Shown here: one piece after another, positions 1 through 7,444 of the stretch
Layout of the letters: every line of letters begins with the position of its first letter
Position numbering within the stretch: position 1 is the first letter of the stretch
Source: an uncultured Bacteroidota bacterium
GTDB lineage: Bacteria > Bacteroidota > Bacteroidia > AKYH767-A > OLB10
Direction: 5' to 3'
DNA: 64,000 nt
Assembly (NCBI GenBank): GCA_900696575.1
Contig: CAADHD010000027.1
Location: forward strand, 1-64,000
Made by a program: the position numbers and the translations under genes
The notes under the pieces: generated by a model
Seen by the model: the letters and a program-made list of their open reading frames with translations, nothing else
The model's database searches: none
What the model was told of the DNA's origin: nothing

Positions 1-12
1 CCACAAAATCTG

Positions 13-150
13 CTACAATCATTCCATTCCTTCGGGATTGAATCGGTGCTGAAAATTTGATTCAGTAACGGAATTAAAACCGCAAAGCGGTGGAATGATT
101 ATAAAATGACCATTGATCATAAAAGGAATCCCGAAGGGATGGCATAAAAT
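13..150. repeat. 138-bp hairpin-rich repeat, copy 1 (upstream of nuoI)
   Basis: This 138-bp unit matches the one at 3778-3915 without gaps, with about 14 mismatches by hand alignment. It contains short palindromes with 3-base loops: a CCTTCGGGA-type hairpin near 28-40, ACCGC-AAA-GCGGT near 79-91, and ATCCC-GAA-GGGAT near 128-140; the last is the inverted counterpart of the first. Small paired hairpins of this kind are typical of REP-like elements mobilised in trans by Y1 transposases, and one lies beside copy 2. The rest of 1-235 shows no gene; the gene upstream of nuoI lies outside the window. Confidence 0.8.
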
Positions 151-235
151 AGTATTTCTTTGTAGTTTGCTAATTAACCCATCCGGGCTTTTGCTATTTT
201 CACCCCCGCATTCATCTTGGTTATTCTGCACCGAA

Positions 236-703
236 ATGCTGGGCGCATACATCAAAACAGTTTACACAAATGTTGTGTCTTTGCTGAAAGGCATGAGGCG
301 TACTGGATATTATTTTACGCATCACAAGGAAATCATCACACAGCAATATCCTGAATACAATCCGCCACTGCCTGAGCGTTTCCGCGGAGAGGTAGTAATG
401 CCTCACAACGAAAACAACGAACACCGTTGCACCGGCTGCACCGCCTGCGAATTAGCCTGCCCCAACGGAACCATTAAAATCGTTACCAAGTTTGAAGTGA
501 ATGCTGAAGGGAAAAAGAAAAAAGCCATTGATAAGTTTGTGTATCACCTCGAATTATGCACTATGTGTAATTTGTGCATTGAAGCCTGCCCTACGGCAGC
601 CATTAAAATGGACCAGGCCTTTGAACACAGTGTGTATGACCGCAGGGAGCTGACAAAAATTTTAAATAAACCAGACAGCAAGCTGATGGAGGGAGTGGAA
701 TAG
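236..703 (+). CDS. nuoI: NADH-quinone oxidoreductase subunit I
   Basis: This is the 155-residue peripheral-arm subunit of complex I that carries clusters N6a and N6b and passes electrons towards the quinone site. Two 4Fe-4S motifs are clear: C65-C68-C71-C75 and C108-C111-C114-C118, the fourth cysteine of each followed by proline. The frame is open from an ATG at 113, but those extra codons are repeat sequence plus a spacer, so I chose the ATG at 236, which starts MLGAYIKTVY and gives a normal family length. It is the first gene of a nuoI-J-K-L-M-N run. The amphipathic N-terminus should lie along the membrane. Confidence 0.93.
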   Translation: MLGAYIKTVYTNVVSLLKGMRRTGYYFTHHKEIITQQYPEYNPPLPERFRGEVVMPHNENNEHRCTGCTACELACPNGTIKIVTKFEVNAEGKKKKAIDKFVYHLELCTMCNLCIEACPTAAIKMDQAFEHSVYDRRELTKILNKPDSKLMEGVE

Positions 704-731
704 CATGGAAACAAAAGCTGAAAACTGAAAT

Positions 732-1244
732 ATGAAAGAATGGATTTTTTATTTGCTGATGGCCATGTCGCTGATAAGCGGAGCGATGGCTGTTACTTCT
801 ATTAAAATTTTCAGGGCGGCTATTTATTTATTGTTTTCCTTGATTGGCATTGCCTTTATTTACCTGATGCTCGGTTTTGAATTTGTGTTTGCCGTGCAGG
901 TAATTGTGTATGTAGGCGGCATTGTGGTGCTTATTATTTTCAGCATTTTTCTTACCCAACAATCGGGTACAGAATTGCCGGAACCATCACGCGGAAGAAA
1001 AATTGCTTCTATGCTGGCTGCCATTACCGGTTTCGGTTTTTTTGCATCGTTGCTCATGGCACATCACTTTCAGGGAACTACGCAGCATGCCATTGAACCG
1101 GAGGTCAATACCATCGGTACACAATTGCTCAACATTCATGAAACCGGCCTTGCCCTGCCGTTTGAAATTATTTCCATTCTTCTGCTTGCTGCCATGATCG
1201 GATGCATTGTTATTGCTATAAAAAAGGAAGCTAAAGCTGTATGA
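732..1244 (+). CDS. nuoJ: NADH-quinone oxidoreductase subunit J
   Basis: A 170-residue integral membrane subunit of complex I with about five hydrophobic segments. The conserved stretch around VQVIVYVGGIVVLIIF, near residues 56-71, corresponds to TM3, whose pi-bulge helix takes part in coupling quinone reduction to proton pumping. The gene starts 28 bases after nuoI and lies 38 bases before nuoK, as expected for one operon. The length is normal. Confidence 0.92.
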   Translation: MKEWIFYLLMAMSLISGAMAVTSIKIFRAAIYLLFSLIGIAFIYLMLGFEFVFAVQVIVYVGGIVVLIIFSIFLTQQSGTELPEPSRGRKIASMLAAITGFGFFASLLMAHHFQGTTQHAIEPEVNTIGTQLLNIHETGLALPFEIISILLLAAMIGCIVIAIKKEAKAV

Positions 1245-1282
1245 GAACGCAAAAAAGCACCATTCGTAATTCGAATTAATCA

Positions 1283-1594
1283 ATGAACATAACCTTACAC
1301 GAAATTTTAATTTTCAGCGCAGCGCTGTTTTTCATTGGCGTTTACGGTTTCCTAACGCGCAGGAATATGATCACCATGCTGATGGCTGTTGAACTGATGC
1401 TGAACAGCGTAAACATCAATTTCATTGCTTTTAACAAATACCTGTGGAATCACCAATTGGATGGAGTGTTCTTCACGCTCTTTATTATTGCCATAGCTGC
1501 TGCCGAAGCCGCTGTTGCTATTGCCATCATCATTCATGTTTATCGGCACTTTAAATCCATTGATGCCGAAGATGCTGTTGAGTTGAAAAATTGA
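1283..1594 (+). CDS. nuoK: NADH-quinone oxidoreductase subunit K
   Basis: A 103-residue, three-helix, antiporter-like membrane subunit of complex I. The two membrane glutamates that define the family are present: E37 in MAVELMLNSVN and E75 in IAAAEAAVAIA. Both lie on the proton-transfer path. It sits between nuoJ and nuoL and ends 13 bases before nuoL, consistent with co-transcription. Confidence 0.95.
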   Translation: MNITLHEILIFSAALFFIGVYGFLTRRNMITMLMAVELMLNSVNINFIAFNKYLWNHQLDGVFFTLFIIAIAAAEAAVAIAIIIHVYRHFKSIDAEDAVELKN

Positions 1595-1607
1595 AATCGC
1601 ATTTTAG

Positions 1608-3539
1608 ATGACCTCTCTCCTCCTCATTCCTCTCCTTCCCTTCGCAGTTTTTCTCCTTCTCGGGTTCTTCGGAAAAAAAATTCAGGGAAATGCATCGGGA
1701 TGGATTGCCTCTGTTGCTATGCTTGCTTCCTTCCTGCTCAGTGTAACAACGGCTGCCGATTATTTTTTTATTTCCGGTAAAACAGATGGTGTTTTTCAAA
1801 CCATCGTTGCATGGGAAATACCCTGGCTTAAATTTTCCGAAAACCTGTCCATCAACATGGGTATTCTGCTCGACCCTATTTCTGTCATGATGCTGTTGGT
1901 GGTAACGCTTGTTTCGCTCATGGTCCACGTTTACAGCATTAAATACATGAAAGGCGAAGAGCGTTATTCTGTATTCTTTTCGTACCTGTCATTGTTCACT
2001 TTCTCCATGCTGGGATTAGTGATGTCATCCAACCTGTTTCAGATTTATATTTTCTGGGAGCTGGTGGGCGTAAGTTCTTTCCTGCTCATTGGTTTTTATT
2101 ATGACAAACCATCAGCAGTAAAAGCATCTAAAAAAGCATTTATCGTAACACGTTTTGCCGATTTGGGATTTCTCATCGGCATTCTTATCCTTGCTTTTGG
2201 CGCTGATACCCTCGATTTTCATACACTTATCAACCGGCTTACCGATTCATCTTCCTCTCAGCTTAACGGAATGGTCACCACCGGTTTTCTCGGAGTCAGC
2301 GTGCTTACGTGGGGGCTGTCATTAGTGTTCATTGGCGGAGCGGGAAAGTCAGCCATGTTTCCATTGCACATTTGGCTGCCCGATGCCATGGAAGGCCCTA
2401 CACCTGTTTCTGCTTTAATCCATGCAGCTACCATGGTGGTTGCCGGTGTTTATCTCGTAGCAAGGCTGTTTCCGGTAATGGCCTTATCCTGTCCGGCTGT
2501 ACTTGATCTGGTAACAACGGTTGGATTACTTTCTGCAGCAATGGCTGCTGTTATTGCCTGTACGCAAACCGATATTAAACGCATCCTTGCCTACAGCACC
2601 ATGTCGCAGATCGGCTACATGATGTTTTCGCTCGGTGTAGCACGTTGGGGTGGTGACCTTAGCCTTGGCTATACCGCTTCCATGTTTCACCTGTTCACTC
2701 ATGCATTTTTTAAAGCACTGCTCTTCCTGGGTGCCGGTGTTGTGATTCATCATGTTCACAGCAACGAACTGAAAGACATGGGCGGACTGCGAAAGCATCT
2801 CCCTGTTACTCATCTCACTTTCCTGATTGCCTGTCTTGCCATTGCAGGCATTCCTCCGCTCAGCGGTTTTTTCAGCAAGGAAGAAATACTGTTGGCATCA
2901 TGGAATCACAGCAAGGTGGTTTATTTCATCGCATTGTTTACATCAGCGCTTACAGCTTTTTATATGTTCCGTCTTTATTTCGGGATATTCTTTGCCTCTC
3001 CTCATGTCGTTAAGTACCATGAGAACGGGGCTCATCGGGAAGGCGGAGCGGTCATTCTTTTACCATTACTTCTTCTCTGCACCGGAGCAGCGCTTGCCGG
3101 ATTTATTCCTTTCGGAAATTATGTTTCGGCAGATGGCGCAGCCTTGCATACCGAAGTACATTTTGATTTTGCATTTGCTCCTGTGCTGCTCAGTTTGGCA
3201 GGAATTTTAACAGCCATGATGATGTATAAAACGCAAAGTGAGTTACCACAGAAAATTTCAAATTCATTTGGCGTGGCATACCGTTGGGTGTATCATAAGT
3301 TTTTTGTGGATGAATTGTATTTGTTCTTCACCAAGAAAATTTTATTTAAAGCCGTAGGTCGTCCGGCAGCCTGGATAGACCGCAAGGTGGTTGACGGCAG
3401 CGTAAACATTACAGCCGATGCAGCCGAAACAATAGCTGAAGGCATGCGGCCGTGGCAAAGCGGACGGGTGCAGGAGTATGCCTGGTGGTTTGTTGCAGGA
3501 ATTGCGGTGATGGTGATCGTGGTGATGTGTTGGAAGTGA
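1608..3539 (+). CDS. nuoL: NADH-quinone oxidoreductase subunit L
   Basis: A 643-residue proton-pumping antiporter-like subunit at the distal end of the complex I membrane arm. Visible family features are the TM5 glutamate in FWELVGVSSFLLIGFYY, the lysine in GGAGKSAMFPLHIWLPDAM, and the histidine-containing stretch SALIHAATMVVAGVY. The C-terminus has the long lateral helix and a final membrane anchor (WWFVAGIAVMVIVVM). The frame is intact. Downstream, the nuo order is interrupted by a repeat cluster and a transposase before nuoM resumes. Confidence 0.95.
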   Translation: MTSLLLIPLLPFAVFLLLGFFGKKIQGNASGWIASVAMLASFLLSVTTAADYFFISGKTDGVFQTIVAWEIPWLKFSENLSINMGILLDPISVMMLLVVTLVSLMVHVYSIKYMKGEERYSVFFSYLSLFTFSMLGLVMSSNLFQIYIFWELVGVSSFLLIGFYYDKPSAVKASKKAFIVTRFADLGFLIGILILAFGADTLDFHTLINRLTDSSSSQLNGMVTTGFLGVSVLTWGLSLVFIGGAGKSAMFPLHIWLPDAMEGPTPVSALIHAATMVVAGVYLVARLFPVMALSCPAVLDLVTTVGLLSAAMAAVIACTQTDIKRILAYSTMSQIGYMMFSLGVARWGGDLSLGYTASMFHLFTHAFFKALLFLGAGVVIHHVHSNELKDMGGLRKHLPVTHLTFLIACLAIAGIPPLSGFFSKEEILLASWNHSKVVYFIALFTSALTAFYMFRLYFGIFFASPHVVKYHENGAHREGGAVILLPLLLLCTGAALAGFIPFGNYVSADGAALHTEVHFDFAFAPVLLSLAGILTAMMMYKTQSELPQKISNSFGVAYRWVYHKFFVDELYLFFTKKILFKAVGRPAAWIDRKVVDGSVNITADAAETIAEGMRPWQSGRVQEYAWWFVAGIAVMVIVVMCWK

Positions 3540-3603
3540 ATGAAAGAAGGTGACAGGGGCCTGGCAAAAGCGTTTTTGTTTTATTTAAAAAGCATAGTTT
3601 CTG

Positions 3604-3756
3604 TCGGGGTTCAGTTTTGCATTGTCATAGTGGCTACAATCATTTCATCCCTTCGGGATTGAAACAACGTATGATTACAATTCTTAACCGAAAACAAAAC
3701 CGCGAAGCGGTGAAATAAATAATCGAAGAAAGTTATATCACCCCTTCGGGGTTCAG
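3604..3756. repeat. Partial hairpin repeats between nuoL and copy 2
   Basis: The first 29 bases of the 138-bp repeat recur at 3634-3662 (CTACAATCATT...TCCCTTCGGGATTGAA), followed after divergent sequence by its second hairpin, ACCGC-GAA-GCGGT, near 3699-3711. A separate perfect palindrome, ACCCC-TTC-GGGGT, lies at 3740-3752. The string TCGGGGTTCAG occurs twice, near 3604 and 3746, so a second small repeat type may be present. No reading frame of note exists in 3540-3988 apart from the 5' extension of the transposase frame. Confidence 0.7.
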
Positions 3757-3777
3757 CAAATACCGGGTTAATTTTTA

Positions 3778-3915
3778 CTACAATCATTTTATCCCTTCGG
3801 GATTGAATCGGTGTTGAAAATTTGATTTATGAACGAAATTAAAACCGCGAAGCGGAGGAATGATTATAGAATGACCAATGATCATAAAAAGAATCCCGAA
3901 GGGATGGTATAAAAT
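3778..3915. repeat. 138-bp hairpin-rich repeat, copy 2 (upstream of Y1 transposase)
   Basis: Same length and order of elements as the unit at 13-150: ATCCC-TTC-GGGAT near 3791-3803, CCGC-GAA-GCGG near 3844-3854, and ATCCC-GAA-GGGAT near 3893-3905. It lies 73 bases upstream of the transposase start codon. Differences between copies often fall where they keep or restore hairpin pairing; for example the first stem is perfect here and imperfect in copy 1. Confidence 0.8.
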
Positions 3916-3988
3916 TAACATCCAGCCTTCTAGCACAGCCATCAGAATTTATAATTTAATTTGTGGCATCATTGACCTATTAGCCACC

Positions 3989-4450
3989 ATGGCCGGAACA
4001 TTCTCACAGCTTTACATTCATATTGTTTTTGCAGTTAAAGGCAGAGAAAATCTTATATCCAAATCATGGAAAGACGAACTACATAAATACATTTCCGGCA
4101 TCATTAAAGCTAAACAGCAAAAGCCAATTATCATAAATGGCATGCCCGATCATATTCATGCTTTCATCGGCTTGCGACCTGCCTTGTCTATTGCTGATCT
4201 TGTCCGGGACATAAAAAACAATAGTTCCCGGTTCATCAATGATAAGAAGTGGGTAAAAGGTAGATTTGCCTGGCAGGAAGGGTATGGAGCATTCTCCTAT
4301 TCTCAATCTCACATTGAAAAACTATATGACTACATCAAAAATCAGGAACAGCACCATAAGAAAAAATCATTTCGCGAAGAATACCTTGATTTGCTGAAGA
4401 AATTTCAGATTCTCTTTGAAGAAAAATACTTATTTGAATGGATAGATTAG
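3989..4450 (+). CDS. IS200/REP-associated-type Y1 transposase
   Basis: A 153-residue HUH single-strand transposase of the Y1 family. The HUH pair is H55-x-H57 in PDHIHAFIG. The likely catalytic tyrosine is Y115 in YDYIKNQEQHH, with Q119 four residues later, as in IS200/IS605 TnpA. The family cuts and joins hairpin-bearing single-stranded ends at replication forks. The frame is open from 3878 inside the repeat, but the ATG at 3989 (MAGTFSQLYIHIVFA) matches the usual N-terminus. It ends 19 bases before nuoM and shares its orientation, so it is probably read by nuo transcription. All catalytic residues are present. Whether it is a plain IS200 TnpA or a domesticated repeat-associated transposase is open; the repeats favour the latter. 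Confidence 0.88.
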   Translation: MAGTFSQLYIHIVFAVKGRENLISKSWKDELHKYISGIIKAKQQKPIIINGMPDHIHAFIGLRPALSIADLVRDIKNNSSRFINDKKWVKGRFAWQEGYGAFSYSQSHIEKLYDYIKNQEQHHKKKSFREEYLDLLKKFQILFEEKYLFEWID

Positions 4451-4469
4451 AATCTGAAATCAACAAAGT

Positions 4470-5954
4470 ATGAACCTTACCCTCCTTCTCATCATTCCGC
4501 TGCTTACTGCCGTTGGTGTATTGTTCTGCCGTAATGCGCAGCAGGTACGGTGGCTGTCGCTGGCAGGCGCTGCCGTGCAGTTTATACTGGTGATGGCGCT
4601 CCTCTTTGCTTTTTATGCGGCACGAAGCAATGGTAATACTGATGCCTTTCTGTTTTCGGAAAGATGTATGTGGTTTGCCCCGTTGAACATTCAGTTTATT
4701 ACGGGAGCGGATGGCATTTCGGTAAGTATGTTGCTGCTTACGGCTGCTGTGGTTTTAGCCGGTGTTCTGGTTTCGTGGAAGGAAGAAACAATGGCCAAAG
4801 AATTTTTCTTCCTGCTTCACCTGCTGGCCTTTGGAGCTTATGGCTTTTTTATTTCGCTCGATGTATTCACGCTTTTCTTCTTCCTCGAAATTGCTGTCAT
4901 CCCAAAATACCTGCTCATTGGCATTTGGGGAAGCGGCCGTAAAGAATACAGCGCTAACAAACTTGCTTTAATGCTGATGGGCGGCTCAGCGCTTGTATTA
5001 ATCGGAATGCTGGGCATGTATTATCAGTCGGGCGCCAATACATTCGATTTGATTCGCCTTTCCGAAGTGCATATTCCTTATGCAACCCAGCTTCAATTCT
5101 TCCCTTTGCTGTTTCTTGGTTTTGGCGTGTTCACTGCCATCTTCCCCTTTCATACCTGGGTACCTGACGGGCACAGTGCTGCACCCACAGCCGGAAGTAT
5201 GTTTCTGGCCGGCATCTCCATGAAACTTGGCGGATACGGATGCCTACGTGTGGCAACTTATCTGATGCCCGATGCTGCCGCTTATTATGCTCCTTATATA
5301 ATCGGCTTAGCAACTATCGCCATTATTTACGGTGCATTTGCTACCCTCATGCAAACCGATCTAAAATACATCAATGCATATTCATCTGTTTCTCACTGCG
5401 GATTTGTTTTGCTCGGTATCGGTATGCTCAATCAAACGGCCATAACAGGTGCCGTAATGCAAATGGTTTCTCACGGACTTATGACAGCTCTCTTCTTTGC
5501 TGTTATCGGAATGATTTACCAGCGAACGCATACACGTATGGTCAGGCAGATGGGAGGTTTACTGAAAGCCATGCCTTTTATTATGACAGTGTTCTTCATT
5601 GCCGGTCTTACTTCGCTCGGCTTGCCCGGCTTCAGCGGTTTTGTAGCTGAGATGACCGTGCTTATGGGTGCCTGGCAAAACCCTAAAACCATGTACCGCA
5701 TTGCCACCATTCTTGCCTGTGCATCTATTGTTGTAACAGCCGTGTATATTTTGCGCGCAACAGGGCAGGTAGCCATGGGGCCATTAAAACAACATGATGA
5801 ACCTTTAAATGATGCCCGGTGGTATGAAAAACTGGCTGCTTTTATATTAATTGCCGGAATAGTGGCTATTGGGGTGGCTCCTTTCTGGTTGAATGATTTG
5901 ATAACTCCCGGGGCGAAAATCATCATGCAAAAAATTGTTTCACTGAGCCGTTGA
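4470..5954 (+). CDS. nuoM: NADH-quinone oxidoreductase subunit M
   Basis: A 494-residue antiporter-like proton-pumping subunit of complex I. The TM5 glutamate lies in FFFLEIAVIPKYLLIGIWG, and the discontinuous-helix region in FHTWVPDGHSAAPTAGSM is clear, followed by AGISMKLGGYGCLR. Length and hydrophobic profile are normal (about 14 helices). It starts 19 bases after the transposase and ends 3 bases before nuoN. The transposase cluster may affect its expression relative to nuoL, although no terminator with a U-tract is evident between them. Confidence 0.95.
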   Translation: MNLTLLLIIPLLTAVGVLFCRNAQQVRWLSLAGAAVQFILVMALLFAFYAARSNGNTDAFLFSERCMWFAPLNIQFITGADGISVSMLLLTAAVVLAGVLVSWKEETMAKEFFFLLHLLAFGAYGFFISLDVFTLFFFLEIAVIPKYLLIGIWGSGRKEYSANKLALMLMGGSALVLIGMLGMYYQSGANTFDLIRLSEVHIPYATQLQFFPLLFLGFGVFTAIFPFHTWVPDGHSAAPTAGSMFLAGISMKLGGYGCLRVATYLMPDAAAYYAPYIIGLATIAIIYGAFATLMQTDLKYINAYSSVSHCGFVLLGIGMLNQTAITGAVMQMVSHGLMTALFFAVIGMIYQRTHTRMVRQMGGLLKAMPFIMTVFFIAGLTSLGLPGFSGFVAEMTVLMGAWQNPKTMYRIATILACASIVVTAVYILRATGQVAMGPLKQHDEPLNDARWYEKLAAFILIAGIVAIGVAPFWLNDLITPGAKIIMQKIVSLSR

Positions 5955-5957
5955 TGT

Positions 5958-7379
5958 ATGACTGACCTTATCCTCCTCAAACACGAACTGCTGCTAACAG
6001 CATTGTTGCTCATTTTCATTCTGATGAAACTCGGGAAAGACATATCCAATTCCTCATTTCTGAAAATGTCAAACGCCTTACTGCTCATTAATTTTATTAT
6101 CGGGTTTTTCGGAAATCAACACGGGCAAATGTTTGCATCCATGTTTCAAACCAATGAATTAATGGCTTTGCAGAAAAACATGCTGAACGGTGGGTTGCTG
6201 CTCATTTCCCTTTCCTCATCACGCTGGCTGAACAATCACATCCATCTGCCTGAATTTTTTATGTTGATTGTGGCCACCCTGCTCGGCATGTTCTTTATGA
6301 TTTCATCGAACAACCTGTTAGTGTTTTACCTCGCTCTTGAATTAGCCACTATTCCGCTGGCTGCATTGTGCAGTTTTGATTTAGATAAACGCCAATCTTC
6401 AGAAGCCGGAATGAAGATGATAATGTCATCAGCATTTGCTTCAGGCATTTTACTAATGGGGATTTCTCTTGTTTACGGTGTTACCGGTACGCTTGCTTTT
6501 ACTGAAATGTCATCACTCATAGCATCAGATCATCTTACTGTTTTTGCGCTGATACTTCTGTTTGCAGGTTTTGCTTTCAAACTTTCTGTTGTTCCCTTTC
6601 ACCTTTGGACGGCTGATGTGTATGAAGGCTCGCCTGTTGCCGTAACCTCATACCTGTCTGTTATATCAAAAGGAGCCATGGTGTTTGTATTCACTTCCGT
6701 GTTATATCAGGTTTTCAAACCCATGCAGGAAGTCATGTATCAACTCATTTATATTGGCGCTGTGTTGAGCATGACTATCGGGAACCTGTTTGCCATGCGT
6801 CAGCAGAACATCAAACGGTTTCTGGCTTTTTCTTCCATTGCTCAGGTGGGTTTTATTCTCACCGGCATCAGCGGGTTCTCGCATACTGGAGCAGCTTCAG
6901 CTACTTTTTTTATATTGGTGTATGTGTTTTCAAACATGGCTGCTTTTGCAGTAGCCGGCATCGTTTCATCTGCCATAGGAAGAGAAACCATTGATGATTA
7001 CAAAGGTTTTTACCGTACAAATCCTTTCCTTTCGTGGGTGCTGGCAATAGCCTTATTCTCTCTGGCCGGTATTCCTCCCACAGCAGGTTTCTTCGGAAAG
7101 TTTTTTCTGCTTTCGGCCGGTGCTGCCAAAGGAAACTATGTGTTGATTACGATTGCTGCGCTCAACATGATTATCTCGCTTTACTATTACCTGCGTATTG
7201 TCAGAGCCATGTTTATGGATAAAAATGAAACCCCCATCGGTTCTGTTAACTTATCCTTCAATGAACGGGCAGCCATTATTATTTGCATAGCAGGCATTCT
7301 GATTTCCGGAATATGGAATGGGCCGTTCCACACCATTCATCATTCTGTAACAGAAGCCTTTTCCATCACTCCATTTTGA
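5958..7379 (+). CDS. nuoN: NADH-quinone oxidoreductase subunit N
   Basis: A 473-residue third antiporter-like subunit of complex I, closing the nuo run. Key features are the TM5 glutamate in YLALELATIPLAALCSFD, the lysine in FAGFAFKLSVVPFHLWTADVY, and the conserved GSPVAVTSYLSV. Only 3 bases separate it from nuoM, pointing to translational coupling. No strong terminator is visible in the 65 bases before the next gene. Confidence 0.95.
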   Translation: MTDLILLKHELLLTALLLIFILMKLGKDISNSSFLKMSNALLLINFIIGFFGNQHGQMFASMFQTNELMALQKNMLNGGLLLISLSSSRWLNNHIHLPEFFMLIVATLLGMFFMISSNNLLVFYLALELATIPLAALCSFDLDKRQSSEAGMKMIMSSAFASGILLMGISLVYGVTGTLAFTEMSSLIASDHLTVFALILLFAGFAFKLSVVPFHLWTADVYEGSPVAVTSYLSVISKGAMVFVFTSVLYQVFKPMQEVMYQLIYIGAVLSMTIGNLFAMRQQNIKRFLAFSSIAQVGFILTGISGFSHTGAASATFFILVYVFSNMAAFAVAGIVSSAIGRETIDDYKGFYRTNPFLSWVLAIALFSLAGIPPTAGFFGKFFLLSAGAAKGNYVLITIAALNMIISLYYYLRIVRAMFMDKNETPIGSVNLSFNERAAIIICIAGILISGIWNGPFHTIHHSVTEAFSITPF

Positions 7380-7444
7380 TGTAATTCTGAGACTGCCTTT
7401 TTCAATCCATCAAACTTATTCTCACATTTGCTCAAACATATCTT

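Larger units (their letters stand above)
3634..4450 (+). mobile_element. Probable Y1 transposase element with associated hairpin repeats inside the nuo operon
   Basis: A cluster of short palindromic repeats followed by a Y1 transposase gene separates nuoL (ends 3539) from nuoM (starts 4470). IS200-type and REP-associated elements are flanked by subterminal hairpins rather than inverted repeats and make no target duplication, so true ends cannot be fixed from this sequence alone. The boundaries given are those of the repeat cluster and the gene. No accessory tnpB is present. Both neighbouring nuo genes are complete. Confidence 0.6.

Noticed and set aside
113-235. N-terminal extension of NuoI from ATG 113
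   Set aside because: The first codons are the repeat's 3' end and the rest has no NuoI similarity; ATG 236 gives the family length.
3634-3915. CRISPR array in the repeat cluster
   Set aside because: Units are palindromic, unequal in spacing and diverged, and there are no cas genes or spacers of constant size.
3540-3988. Rho-independent terminator between nuoL and nuoM
   Set aside because: Hairpins are present, but none is followed by a convincing T-tract on the plus strand.
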